Source of the DNA: Pseudomonas chlororaphis subsp. piscium
GTDB taxonomy: Bacteria; Pseudomonadota; Gammaproteobacteria; Pseudomonadales; Pseudomonadaceae
Assembly: GCF_003850345.1 (NCBI RefSeq)
Contig: NZ_CP027707.1
Location: 4,216,001 to 4,280,000 of the forward strand
DNA: 64,000 bases
Reading direction: 5' to 3'
The first letter of the stretch is position 1. The number at the start of each line of letters is the position of its first letter. Position numbers and translations under genes: made by a program. Under the pieces are notes generated by a model, which saw only the letters and a list, made by a program, of their open reading frames with translations, had not been told where the DNA came from and did no database searches. This document shows, one piece after another, positions 18,373 through 25,952 of this stretch.

Positions 18373-21197
18373 GGCGCACATACGATTTTCTCCGGCTTTA
18401 ATGCGTTCAAACTGTTGAACAGGGACAGAAGATCCACGGGCTTTGTCAAACACAAGTTCATGCCCGAATCGAGACAGCGCACGGCCTCTTCGGGGTCAGT
18501 GTTGGCGGTCGCGCCCACGATCGGCACGGTGCAACCGATACGGCGCATTTGGCGCGCCAATTGGTGGCCATCCATGCCAGGCATGTTGATGTCGGTCAGC
18601 ACCAGATCGAAGGTGCCGCATGCCCACTGCATCAGCGCTTCGCGTCCGTCGCTGGCCAGCGTCACCTCACAACCCAGTACTTCGAGTTGTTCCTTGAGCA
18701 CCAACTGATTGATGGGGTTGTCTTCGATCACTAACACTCGTTGCAACAATTGACGAAAGGGTTCGGCGCTGGCCTCGGCATGAGTCTGGCTACTACCTTG
18801 AGCCAGGCTGACCGCTTTGCCGATAGCGTGAATATTGTTGAGGTTGACCTCCCAAGCGGTGTCCGTCAGTACCGGTTGTCCTGGTGCCCCAAGGTAAGCC
18901 CGTACCCGCGAACTGCTGGGTAATAGCATCGGGCTGGCGGCGCCGTTCTCAACGATCAGTTCCACCAATGTCGCCTTGGGCGGCAGTTGCAACTCGGTAC
19001 TGTTGAGGATCTGCGCGGACGCCCCCCAACGGTTCAACCAACCGCATACGTTCTCTGCCGCTTCCTGCAGAGGCGAGCTGACGAAAACCGGTAACGATGC
19101 CAGGCGGATGCCCTGCTCGCCCGTGCTCTCCGGGCGACCCTGCTCCAGCGGCAACGATAAGGTGAAGCTGCTACCCAGCCCGTAGGCACTGACCAGACGG
19201 ATATCGCCATTCATCAACTCGGCCAGACGCTGACAAATAGACAAGCCCAACCCGGTACCGCCGGCTCGGCTCTGACGGTCTCCAGCCTGATAGAAGGGTT
19301 CGAACAGACGACTTTGTTCTTCCACGCGAATACCGCAGCCGGTGTCGGTCACTTGCCAAAGCAGGTTCAACCGTTCGCAATCGCGACTTTCGATCCTGAC
19401 ACGCAACACCACGCGACCGGAGTCAGTGAACTTCAAAGCATTGCCCAGCAGATTGCTGAGAATCTGCCGAATCCGCGCTACATCCCCGCGCATCATCGTC
19501 GGCAGTTTCGGGTCGCAGAACGCTTGCAGGATCAATCCCTTGCGTTGTGCTGCCGCGGAAAACACCTGGATCAACTCCTGCACCAATTCGCAGGGGTTGA
19601 AGTCATCGGGCTCGAGCACCAACTGACCAGCTTCGATCTTGGAGACATCCAGTACATCGTTGATCAAGTGCCCCAAGGTCGACGCCGAGCGCTGCATGGC
19701 ATCAAGATAGTTCGTCTGCTGCGGTTCGAGCTTCGTCAAGCCAAGCAACTCCAGCGTGCCGAGCAACCCATAAAGAGGCGTGCGAATTTCGTGGCTGATG
19801 GTCGCGAGAAAGACGCTTTTAGCTTCGTTGGTAGCATCGGAATGCTGCTTGGCTCGAGCCAATGCCAGCTCCATCTGCTTGCGCGCACTGATGTCGCTGA
19901 AGGCACAGAACAGCACATCCTCCCCCTTGTAGCGGGTAGGCACCGAGCTCAGGTGCAAATGATGGCCACTGGAAGTCTCCAACTCTTCGCAGACGGGTGA
20001 GTTGTCGTCGAATGCGCGTCGTATCCAGTCCTGCTCCAGAGCAATGCGCTGCGCATCTCCACCTAGCCATTGCACACACAGGCGATTTTCCAGTACCACC
20101 TGGCCATCAAGACGCCGCAACACACACAGGGCTACCGGAGCCGTGTCGATGACCGTACGACTGAACTCTTCACTTTCGATCAAGGCTTCCAAGCGGTGCA
20201 GAGCCGGGTTGACCAACCGCCGATTGATCCGCAGCACCAAACGCTGAACGCCCATGGCCATCAGGCCAAATACCAACAGGGCCAGCACGGAGTCCCGCCA
20301 CAGCGGCGTCAACAGCGCCTTGAATGGTACGTAGTAGATCAACACCCACTTTGAACCGCCGATGCTTTTGGTCAGAGCCAGATAACCGAGGTTCAGACCG
20401 CGGCCAGTAAAGCCGAAACCATCTTTGGACCAAACCCTGGAAAAATAGGGGCTCAAGTCCTTTTCGGGCGTACTGCCCAATACTTGCTGGCGCGTCCTGT
20501 TCAACAACAGATAGTCATCCGAGCCTTGACCGATCAGCCCCGCCGCCAGCTCTTTACCCACCATTTCCAGCCCCAGCCACCCAGCATCCTTCTCATTGGA
20601 AATGCGTCGAAAGATGTAGATTCGCGTGAGCGGATCATTAGGATCGTTCAACCAGATGAACTTCTGATGGCTTGCCATCTTCGTCGTAGCCAGCGCATTG
20701 AGCACATTGTTCGGCAGGACGTAATGATCGAAGCTGCGATCGTAGATGCGGCTGATGGTGTGCTCCGCATTGTTGGCCACGTACACGAGACCGAGCTGAA
20801 ACTCTTCCAGCTCGCGGATATCGCGCCCGGACAGAGTCAGGCTCCAGGGGGAATCGTAGTTGCCCAGCAGGATTCTCTTACGTTGGTCCTGGCCCAGAGG
20901 AACCTTCAGTGCTTCGGGGGGAGACACCACATCTGGCGCATTCAAATGAACCGAGCGGCTGAAATGCAGCAACAGGGCCTCACGCAGAAACAACGATTCT
21001 TGAACGTTGAAAACTTCATCGTTCATCACTCGGCGATGCTTGGACACCTCGTTATTGAAACTGGACACCCAATAGAAACAGAGACCGCAGAACAGGCACA
21101 CCAAGAGCACCCATGCCAACAGCTGAAGGAGCTTGCCAACCGCCTTGGGCGAGGAAAAGTTTTTGTCCAGTGGTTGAAGAAACTGTTTGTAGTTCAT
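18369..21197 (-). CDS. Hybrid sensor histidine kinase without HPt domain
   Basis: This 942-residue membrane sensor is the first gene of the relay operon. It has a membrane segment at about 25-47, a periplasmic domain of about 250 residues and a second membrane segment near 300-320. A PAS-like region follows, then HisKA with His469 (ATISHEIRTPLYG), ATPase motifs (LLGNALKF, DTGCGI, GGTGLGLSICQ) and a C-terminal receiver (VIEDNPINQ, LVLTDINMPGMDG). Unlike the second kinase it stops after the receiver and lacks an HPt, so its phosphate would need the HPt of the 1076-residue kinase. Sequence around the catalytic motifs is very close to that kinase, suggesting duplication. The ribosome site before the start is poor; see the promoter at 21205-21249. 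Confidence 0.9.
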   Translation of the reverse strand: MNYKQFLQPLDKNFSSPKAVGKLLQLLAWVLLVCLFCGLCFYWVSSFNNEVSKHRRVMNDEVFNVQESLFLREALLLHFSRSVHLNAPDVVSPPEALKVPLGQDQRKRILLGNYDSPWSLTLSGRDIRELEEFQLGLVYVANNAEHTISRIYDRSFDHYVLPNNVLNALATTKMASHQKFIWLNDPNDPLTRIYIFRRISNEKDAGWLGLEMVGKELAAGLIGQGSDDYLLLNRTRQQVLGSTPEKDLSPYFSRVWSKDGFGFTGRGLNLGYLALTKSIGGSKWVLIYYVPFKALLTPLWRDSVLALLVFGLMAMGVQRLVLRINRRLVNPALHRLEALIESEEFSRTVIDTAPVALCVLRRLDGQVVLENRLCVQWLGGDAQRIALEQDWIRRAFDDNSPVCEELETSSGHHLHLSSVPTRYKGEDVLFCAFSDISARKQMELALARAKQHSDATNEAKSVFLATISHEIRTPLYGLLGTLELLGLTKLEPQQTNYLDAMQRSASTLGHLINDVLDVSKIEAGQLVLEPDDFNPCELVQELIQVFSAAAQRKGLILQAFCDPKLPTMMRGDVARIRQILSNLLGNALKFTDSGRVVLRVRIESRDCERLNLLWQVTDTGCGIRVEEQSRLFEPFYQAGDRQSRAGGTGLGLSICQRLAELMNGDIRLVSAYGLGSSFTLSLPLEQGRPESTGEQGIRLASLPVFVSSPLQEAAENVCGWLNRWGASAQILNSTELQLPPKATLVELIVENGAASPMLLPSSSRVRAYLGAPGQPVLTDTAWEVNLNNIHAIGKAVSLAQGSSQTHAEASAEPFRQLLQRVLVIEDNPINQLVLKEQLEVLGCEVTLASDGREALMQWACGTFDLVLTDINMPGMDGHQLARQMRRIGCTVPIVGATANTDPEEAVRCLDSGMNLCLTKPVDLLSLFNSLNALKPEKIVCAP

Positions 21198-21204
21198 GCA
21201 TCCA

Positions 21205-21249
21205 AGGTTAGGGATGCCGCCAAACAGAACCTATCGGAAAATCCCTAAA
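21205..21249 (-). promoter_or_regulatory. Promoter of the relay operon, third member of the RcsB-box-like set
   Basis: On the minus strand TTTAGGG (21249 to 21243) begins a degenerate palindrome (TTTAGGGATTTTCCGATA). TAACCT lies at 21210 to 21205, exactly where TACCAT falls in the adhesin and exporter promoters. Transcription would start one base before the kinase ATG at 21197, so the message could be leaderless. The second half site is weaker than in the other two, so the call is less certain. Confidence 0.45.
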
Positions 21250-21284
21250 GCCACCTTTGTGCTCTACGACCAGGCAGTAACGCA

Positions 21285-21410
21285 TGAGCCTGCTTCCCAG
21301 GTTTTCGCATCTCTATTTGGAGTTGCTTCACGACCTCTGGCCAGGCGCTGTTCGCCTGTACGAACACCGGTCAGCAACAACAATCGAGGGCCAAGACATG
21401 GTTGAGCGGA
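21285..21410 (-). pseudogene. Remnant of a P4-type tyrosine integrase
   Basis: The minus strand encodes LLLLTGVRTGE, the arginine box of tyrosine recombinases, in the same words as the intact integrase at 43533-45026. Nucleotide similarity to about 44173-44320 of that gene is visible in two blocks (the stretch around ggagttgcttcac, and gaacaccggtcagca) with the middle deleted. No open frame remains. It marks the right end of an older island. Confidence 0.75.
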
Positions 21411-21419
21411 TGCCGCGAG

Positions 21420-21615
21420 CGCCCTGTAGCATTGCTGTTTCGCTGCAGGACACAAATCCCGGGCACAAAAAAAAGCCACTCATTGAGTGGCTTTTTTCTG
21501 AACCCTGGAGCGGCAAACGAGAGTTAACTCTGGCGTCCGCCCCATTGAAATCCAGGGATTATTTTCTTTGCGAAGCAGGAAAAGACTCAACTTTGGTCTG
21601 GAGTGCATCAGGGTG
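21420..21615. repeat. Island right-end copy A: terminator plus tRNA-Gly 3'-end-like site
   Basis: This stretch repeats at 22679-22874 with high identity. It contains an intrinsic hairpin (AAGCCACTCATTGAGTGGCTT, 21467-21497) and at 21506-21522 a sequence matching 16 of 17 bases of the tRNA-Gly 3' end. It is read as a decayed attachment site next to the integrase remnant. Confidence 0.65.
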
Positions 21616-21632
21616 ACTCGTGCCCGCCAGCG

Positions 21633-22382
21633 CTAAGCACCTAGCTGCTTGATCCAGTCGAGGCTCGCAACGGTAAAACCGGAAGGACGGTATTCACAGC
21701 CGATCCATCCTGGGTAGCCACGCTGCTCCAGAGCCGCGAACAAGGCAGCAAAGTCGATGCTCCCCGTTCCTGGTTCGTGACGACCCGGGCAGTCGGCAAT
21801 TTGCACATGGACGGTCCTGTCATAAAACCGGGCCAGAACATCCCCTGCATCTGCCGTCAGAAGCTGGGCATGATAAAGATCGAGAATCAGCCCGACACTC
21901 GGGAAGGCTTCCAGCACCTGCTGCGCCTTATTGAAGTCAGACATGTAATAACCCGGTACCTCTTGCGAGCTGATCACTTCGATAAGCGGCCGCAACCCCT
22001 GGTCTTCGAAGTACTTGACTGCATACTCCAGGTTGCCTTCGAAGATAAGCGCTGCCTCATCCTGCGTCGTCACTCCAGACATGATGTGGACATCCGGACA
22101 CGCCAGCGCCTTTGCATAGCGGGCGGCCTGGAGCAACCCGCTGCGGAACTCTTCTTCCTTGCCCTGCAAGGCAGCAATGCCTTTGGTAACGCCAGCCGGT
22201 GCCGCGAACTGAATCAACGACAGGCTGTGTTGAGCCAGGTGGTCGGCCAAAAGACTGGCGTCGAACTCATAGGGCGACGGGAACTCCACCGCCCGGAAAC
22301 CAGCGGCGGCGGCAGCCTCGATGCGTTGCAGAAAAGGCAACTCATTGAATTGGAAACCGAGATGAGCATTGAACTTGAGCAT
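21633..22382 (-). CDS. Hydroxypyruvate isomerase-like TIM-barrel sugar isomerase/epimerase
   Basis: This protein of about 249 residues belongs to the AP-endonuclease-2-like xylose isomerase superfamily. Motifs are GFRAVEFPSPYEFDA near the N-terminus, PLIEVISSQEVPGYYMSD, LILDLYHAQLL and VQIADCPGRHEPGTG, with YPGWIGCEYRP near the end, matching the Hyi family, which interconverts hydroxypyruvate and tartronate semialdehyde. The start at 22382 (MLKFNAHLG) fits the family N-terminus; earlier Met codons exist (up to 22454) but have no better ribosome site. The gene sits alone between two decayed island ends, with no glyoxylate or allantoin genes beside it, so its pathway is unknown and it may be cargo of an eroded element. 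Confidence 0.8.
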   Translation of the reverse strand: MLKFNAHLGFQFNELPFLQRIEAAAAAGFRAVEFPSPYEFDASLLADHLAQHSLSLIQFAAPAGVTKGIAALQGKEEEFRSGLLQAARYAKALACPDVHIMSGVTTQDEAALIFEGNLEYAVKYFEDQGLRPLIEVISSQEVPGYYMSDFNKAQQVLEAFPSVGLILDLYHAQLLTADAGDVLARFYDRTVHVQIADCPGRHEPGTGSIDFAALFAALEQRGYPGWIGCEYRPSGFTVASLDWIKQLGA

Positions 22383-22544
22383 TGGGTAAACATCCATCCT
22401 GGGAAAAAACGAACTCATCAGCCTGAAGCATCCTTCACACTTCCAGCGTGGCACTGTCGGGAGTGGTCAATACAGGCAGACCAGAGCGCGCGGTGCTTGC
22501 GGCGCCTGTCATCGAAAACCGGGTGAAACATATCAGATCTAGAG

Positions 22545-22874
22545 CCAGGGCAAGGTACTCAACTTGCTACGCAAACTGCTCCAGCAATAAATCGATTCAG
22601 CGCTCGTCCAGACTCAAGGCAGCCATTTGGGACTTGAACGCACGGGATGATGTTCGACTTCAACACATGGATGCCGCAAACGTCTTGCAACACTGCTGTT
22701 TCGCTACAGGACACAAATCCCGGGCACAAAAAAAAGCCACTCATTGAGTGGCTTTTTTCTGAATCTTGGAGCGGGAAACGAGACTCGCATCTGGCGTCCG
22801 ACCCATTGAAATCTAAGGGGTTAACTTTTCTGCCAAAGCAGGAAAGGACTCAATTCTGGACTTGTTTTCAGGGA
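22545..22874. repeat. Island right-end copy B
   Basis: Positions of about 22545-22660 resemble the spacer between the intact integrase and tRNA-Gly (about 45046-45160): both carry similar words such as gattcagygctc and the run cctacccaaactg/gctacgcaaactg. Positions 22679-22874 repeat copy A, including the hairpin at 22728-22758. Copy B ends in the exact tRNA-Gly 3' match at 22767-22787. No gene is supported in 22455-22902. Confidence 0.65.
22767..22787. other. att site: 21-bp direct repeat of the tRNA-Gly 3' end
   Basis: The bases TGGAGCGGGAAACGAGACTC plus one more G are identical to 45261-45281, which is the 3' end of tRNA-Gly including its CCA complement, in the same orientation. This fits the distal attachment site of an island that inserted into the tRNA gene using the integrase at 43533-45026. 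Confidence 0.85.
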
Positions 22875-22902
22875 GTATCAAGAGCAAAAAAAGAGTGAAC
22901 AA

Positions 22903-23127
22903 TCAGGTATCGGGCTGTTGCTTCTGCCCAGTAGTGCCTACTGCGGAAGAACCATTGTTTTTGGTCTGGGCTGTCAAGGTCTTCTGCGCGGCTTCAGCAT
23001 GGGCCTGCACATGGCTGGCCTGGAACGCCTCCCAACGGGCGCGGGCCCGGTCAGAGCCGTCTTCGGCAAAGGCGGCGACAGAAGTAACGGACAATAGGCA
23101 AGCAATGACAAGGGTGGAGCGTTTCAT
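22903..23127 (-). CDS. Small secreted PtrA-like protein
   Basis: This 74-residue protein has a signal peptide of about 22 residues (MKRSTLVIACLLSVTSVAAFA) followed by EDGSDRARARWEAFQ, which matches the N-terminal domain of the PtrA family of Pseudomonas. PtrA of P. aeruginosa is copper-induced. AGGAG lies 9 bases before the start. The mature part is polar and Gln/Thr-rich with no Cys. Its neighbour at 23249-23503 and the MNIO operon beyond it suggest a metal-response cluster, but no metal ligand motif is visible here, so function is inferred from family and position only. Confidence 0.7.
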   Translation of the reverse strand: MKRSTLVIACLLSVTSVAAFAEDGSDRARARWEAFQASHVQAHAEAAQKTLTAQTKNNGSSAVGTTGQKQQPDT

Positions 23128-23248
23128 AGGATCAATCTCCTGAGGTGATAAAGGGAAGAGCCGCTTGGGCTAAATGAAAGTTATGGATGGCGCTTTAGGA
23201 AGTTTCGTTATCAACTGACCGTTAAGTGTTCATAAAGAAAACACGCTA

Positions 23249-23503
23249 TCAGTTTTCGTTCGTGCAATTTCCTTGAACCTGATAGTCCAGAACATGCTCC
23301 CGCCCCTGATGGTCCAGATAATCCAGACGTGCGGGAACCACACCGCACTGGTCCGGGATATCAGTCATGGATATAACTTTTGCAACGTCCATATGAACGT
23401 AGAAGCCGGTCTTGTCGTGAATCACCGGTGAGCTCTCGGTAGTGTCGGCAAACGCTGAACCGGTGGTGAGCAATGCAGCAAATCCAAGCATAAGCAATTT
23501 CAT
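23249..23503 (-). CDS. DUF2790 family periplasmic protein
   Basis: This 84-residue protein has a signal peptide (MKLLMLGFAALLTTGSAFA) and a mature domain with HMDVAKVISMTDIP, CGVVPARLDYLDHQGREHVLDYQVQGNC, the typical DUF2790 pattern with two cysteines (at CGVV and near the C-terminus) that could pair. DUF2790 proteins are common in Pseudomonas, often in several copies and often near metal-response genes. The function is unknown. It is transcribed on the minus strand, divergent from the metallo-hydrolase and RiPP operon, so the 366-bp gap 23504-23869 may hold promoters for both. Confidence 0.8.
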   Translation of the reverse strand: MKLLMLGFAALLTTGSAFADTTESSPVIHDKTGFYVHMDVAKVISMTDIPDQCGVVPARLDYLDHQGREHVLDYQVQGNCTNEN

Positions 23504-23743
23504 GAAGGTATCTCTCTAGTGGGAAGTTGCTTGTTAACTGGTAATGGGCCCACAGCAACTAGCAAGTAACGCGATATGGGCCGGTGAATGGCTCGAATTC
23601 ATCCTCCCACTCTCCCCCGCTATGCACGATGACATTTTTTGCATGCTCTCCATGCCCAAAAGGCATTGATTACCTCCCCCCAACAAGAGCATCAAAGCCA
23701 TCCGCACGGTTGCACCGCGCCAATGCATATCAAAAAGGCATGC

Positions 23744-23797
23744 GACATATCGAAAACAAGCAATGGTGCATAGGTCAGCAACAAGTGACGATATGTC
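23744..23797. promoter_or_regulatory. Inverted repeat upstream of the MNIO operon
   Basis: GACATATCG at 23744-23752 is matched in inverted orientation by CGATATGTC at 23789-23797, with 36 bases between. It lies 70-130 bp before the GTG start of the metallo-hydrolase and within the 366-bp divergent gap. This could be a two-site operator or a large stem. The rest of 23504-23869 shows no gene. Confidence 0.4.
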
Positions 23798-23869
23798 ACA
23801 CCTCATTGGTGCTGCCTGGCACCACTCGGTGACCCGCACATTCCACTTCAGCCCGCTTGGAGCCTCACT

Positions 23870-24805
23870 GTGAAAAAAATCTTGCGCATCGCCACCGCTC
23901 TCGGCTTGGCGGCACTCTCCACCGGCGCATTCGCCGCTACGACCCATTGCGACACATCGCATTCCATGGGCATACAACTGCTCGGTTCTGGTGGCCCTAT
24001 CTCTGACGACGCCCGGGCTTCATCAGGCGAGATTGTCTGGATCGATGGCAAGTCGCGGCTGCTCATCGACGCCGGCGGCGGTACGTACCTGCGCTTTGGT
24101 CAGGCCCATGCCCGGTTGGAAGACCTGCACTTCATCGGCATCTCACACTTTCACACGGACCATAGCGCCGACTTGCCCGCCATCTTGAAGGGCGCGTATT
24201 TCATGGCCACGAGCAACACAATTGCACTGGTCGGTCCGGACGGGTCTGACTCGTTCCCGAGCATGACGGAATTCTTCCACGACATGTTCGGCGCCAAGAC
24301 TGGCTCGTTTGCCTACCTCGAGGGTCTGCATGACGGCAGCGATGGGTTGAACCTAAAGGTCAGCCCAATCATCGATGTGGATCGCCACGCCGAGAAAGCG
24401 TCCCTCGTTTATCAGGATGCCGAGGTCAAGGTATATGCCTACGGCATTCCACACGGCGATGTGCCAACCCTGGCGTTCCGCATCGAGGGCAAGCGCGGCA
24501 CGATCGTGATCTCCGCGGATCAGAACGGCAGCCGTGCCGGATTCGTCGACTTTGCCAAGGGCGCCGACATCTTGGTCATGCCGGCGGCCATCGACGACGA
24601 CGCCGACGCCACCTCTAAGTTTCTCCATGCAACGCCGACGGTCGTCGGCAAGATCGCCGCAGCCATCAACCCCAAGATGCTCGTCCTCAATCACTTCATG
24701 GGTAAATCCCTGAAGAACAAGGAGAGCAACATCGCAATCATCAAGCGCTACTACCACGGTCCGGTCCACGCAGGTCGTGATCTGTCGCGCTTCGAAATGC
24801 CATGA
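23870..24805 (+). CDS. Periplasmic MBL-fold metallo-hydrolase at the head of the MNIO operon
   Basis: This 311-residue protein begins with GTG at 23870, with GGAG 7 bases upstream and a clear signal peptide (KKILRIATALGLAALSTGAFA). The zinc-binding motif HFHTDH is in ISHFHTDHSADLP, with further ligands likely in GIPHGD, SADQNG and the C-terminal LNHFMG. The product is a secreted metallo-beta-lactamase-fold hydrolase of the arylsulfatase/ribonuclease-Z-like type. Its stop is 14 bp before the RiPP precursor, so it probably belongs to the same transcript. MBL proteins are not a standard part of bufferin-type operons; a role in peptide maturation, metal handling or an unrelated hydrolysis is open. 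Confidence 0.85.
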   Translation: MKKILRIATALGLAALSTGAFAATTHCDTSHSMGIQLLGSGGPISDDARASSGEIVWIDGKSRLLIDAGGGTYLRFGQAHARLEDLHFIGISHFHTDHSADLPAILKGAYFMATSNTIALVGPDGSDSFPSMTEFFHDMFGAKTGSFAYLEGLHDGSDGLNLKVSPIIDVDRHAEKASLVYQDAEVKVYAYGIPHGDVPTLAFRIEGKRGTIVISADQNGSRAGFVDFAKGADILVMPAAIDDDADATSKFLHATPTVVGKIAAAINPKMLVLNHFMGKSLKNKESNIAIIKRYYHGPVHAGRDLSRFEMP

Positions 24806-24819
24806 ACCAGGAGCACCCC

Positions 24820-25122
24820 ATGAAACACACACTCGCGCTATCCATCGCCATTGCCTCGCTCGCCTCGCTCGCCGTCATCAGCCAACCGGCCCATGCCAGT
24901 GAAACCCCACCACCGGCCACTGCCAAGACCACCAAGGGTGGCGGCAAATGTGCCAGCGGCAAGTGCGGCACCGAGAAGATTTACGGCAAGGCCAAGATCA
25001 GTCAGGACCCGCAGGATCGCTTGGTCCGCACACGTGACGGCAAATGTGGCCTGACCGCTCAAGGATACGACGTCGCCGAAACGACCCTGAAGAAACTCGC
25101 CGAAGGGGTCTGCGGCCAATGA
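24820..25122 (+). CDS. Secreted cysteine-containing RiPP precursor (HvfA/bufferin-like)
   Basis: This 100-residue peptide has a signal sequence (about residues 1-26, ending AHA) and a mature part with four cysteines: Cys44, Cys49, Cys76 and Cys98, three of them in Cys-Gly motifs (GKCG, DGKCG, GVCG). AGGAG precedes the start at 24820. Its stop overlaps the MNIO start in ATGA. Related precursors modified by MNIO enzymes carry repeated EGKCG motifs whose Cys become oxazolone/thioamide or thiooxazole groups and bind copper. Here the motifs are spread along the peptide instead of being in tandem. Modification of these Cys is inferred. Confidence 0.8.
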   Translation: MKHTLALSIAIASLASLAVISQPAHASETPPPATAKTTKGGGKCASGKCGTEKIYGKAKISQDPQDRLVRTRDGKCGLTAQGYDVAETTLKKLAEGVCGQ

Positions 25123-25952
25123 TCATCCAAGGACGAGGGCTTGGGCTCCGGCGTGAGTTTGCCCTGCCTCTCGCCAACGCTCCGGTCCGGACTGACTTCG
25201 ACTTTTTGGAAGTCGTACCGGACAACTGGATGCGGTTGGGCGGAGAGAGCAAGGAACACTTCGACGCGATCGCGGCCAAGTATCCGATGGTGGCACACAG
25301 CTTGAGCCTGTCCATCGGCGACGCACAACCGCTGGATATGGACTACTTGAGCGCGGTGAAGACCTTCTTAGACACCTACGACATTGCGATCTATAGCGAT
25401 CACGTGAGCATGTCACGCGATAGCCGCGGCTACCTTTACGAGCTGATTCCTGTATGCCGCACGCAGGCGAGCCTGCAGCTTATGGTCGACAAGGTCCAGG
25501 CAGTGCAGGACTACCTGTCCCGGCGTATCGCGTTGGAGAACATCTCCTACTACTACGATGAGGAGGGGCAGATGGCCGAAACCGAATTCATCGCGCGCCT
25601 GGTCGACGCCTCAGGCTGTGGGCTGCTATTGGATGTCAATAATGCGTATGTGAACGCACGCAACCACGGATCCGATCCACGTGCATTCATCGATGCATTG
25701 CCGGCGGACGCGGTGAGCTACTTTCACGTGGCCGGTCATCTCGATAATGGATCTCAAGAGCAGGTCTTGGACACCCACGGCGCCGATGTGTCGGCCGCCG
25801 TACTGGACCTGGGTGCCTATGCGGTTCATCGGTTCGGCGAACGGCCCATTGTGCTGGAGCGCGACAACAACATACCCAGCCTCGACGAGCTATGTGAGGA
25901 GCTGCACGGCATCCACCAGGCCATGACCGGCTCGACGGGGAGTCTGCAATGA
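25119..25952 (+). CDS. MNIO (DUF692) peptide-modifying enzyme, BufB/HvfB-like
   Basis: This 277-residue protein belongs to the multinuclear non-heme iron oxygenase family (MbnB, TglH, ChrH). Motifs expected for its TIM barrel and iron ligands are present: LEVVPDNW, HSLSLSIG, IYSDHVSM, LENISYYYDEEG, LLDVNNAYVNA, HVAGHLDNG and VLERDNNIPSLDEL. The family oxidises Cys residues of small peptides to metal-binding heterocycles. The start at 25119 overlaps the precursor stop, and its own stop overlaps the partner gene start, so expression of the three is tightly coupled. Upstream in-frame starts would lie inside the precursor and are rejected. Confidence 0.93.
   Translation: MIIQGRGLGLRREFALPLANAPVRTDFDFLEVVPDNWMRLGGESKEHFDAIAAKYPMVAHSLSLSIGDAQPLDMDYLSAVKTFLDTYDIAIYSDHVSMSRDSRGYLYELIPVCRTQASLQLMVDKVQAVQDYLSRRIALENISYYYDEEGQMAETEFIARLVDASGCGLLLDVNNAYVNARNHGSDPRAFIDALPADAVSYFHVAGHLDNGSQEQVLDTHGADVSAAVLDLGAYAVHRFGERPIVLERDNNIPSLDELCEELHGIHQAMTGSTGSLQ

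Noticed and set aside
23534..23977. Minus-strand frame of 147 codons across the divergent gap
   Set aside because: It overlaps the metallo-hydrolase 5' end and has no family features.
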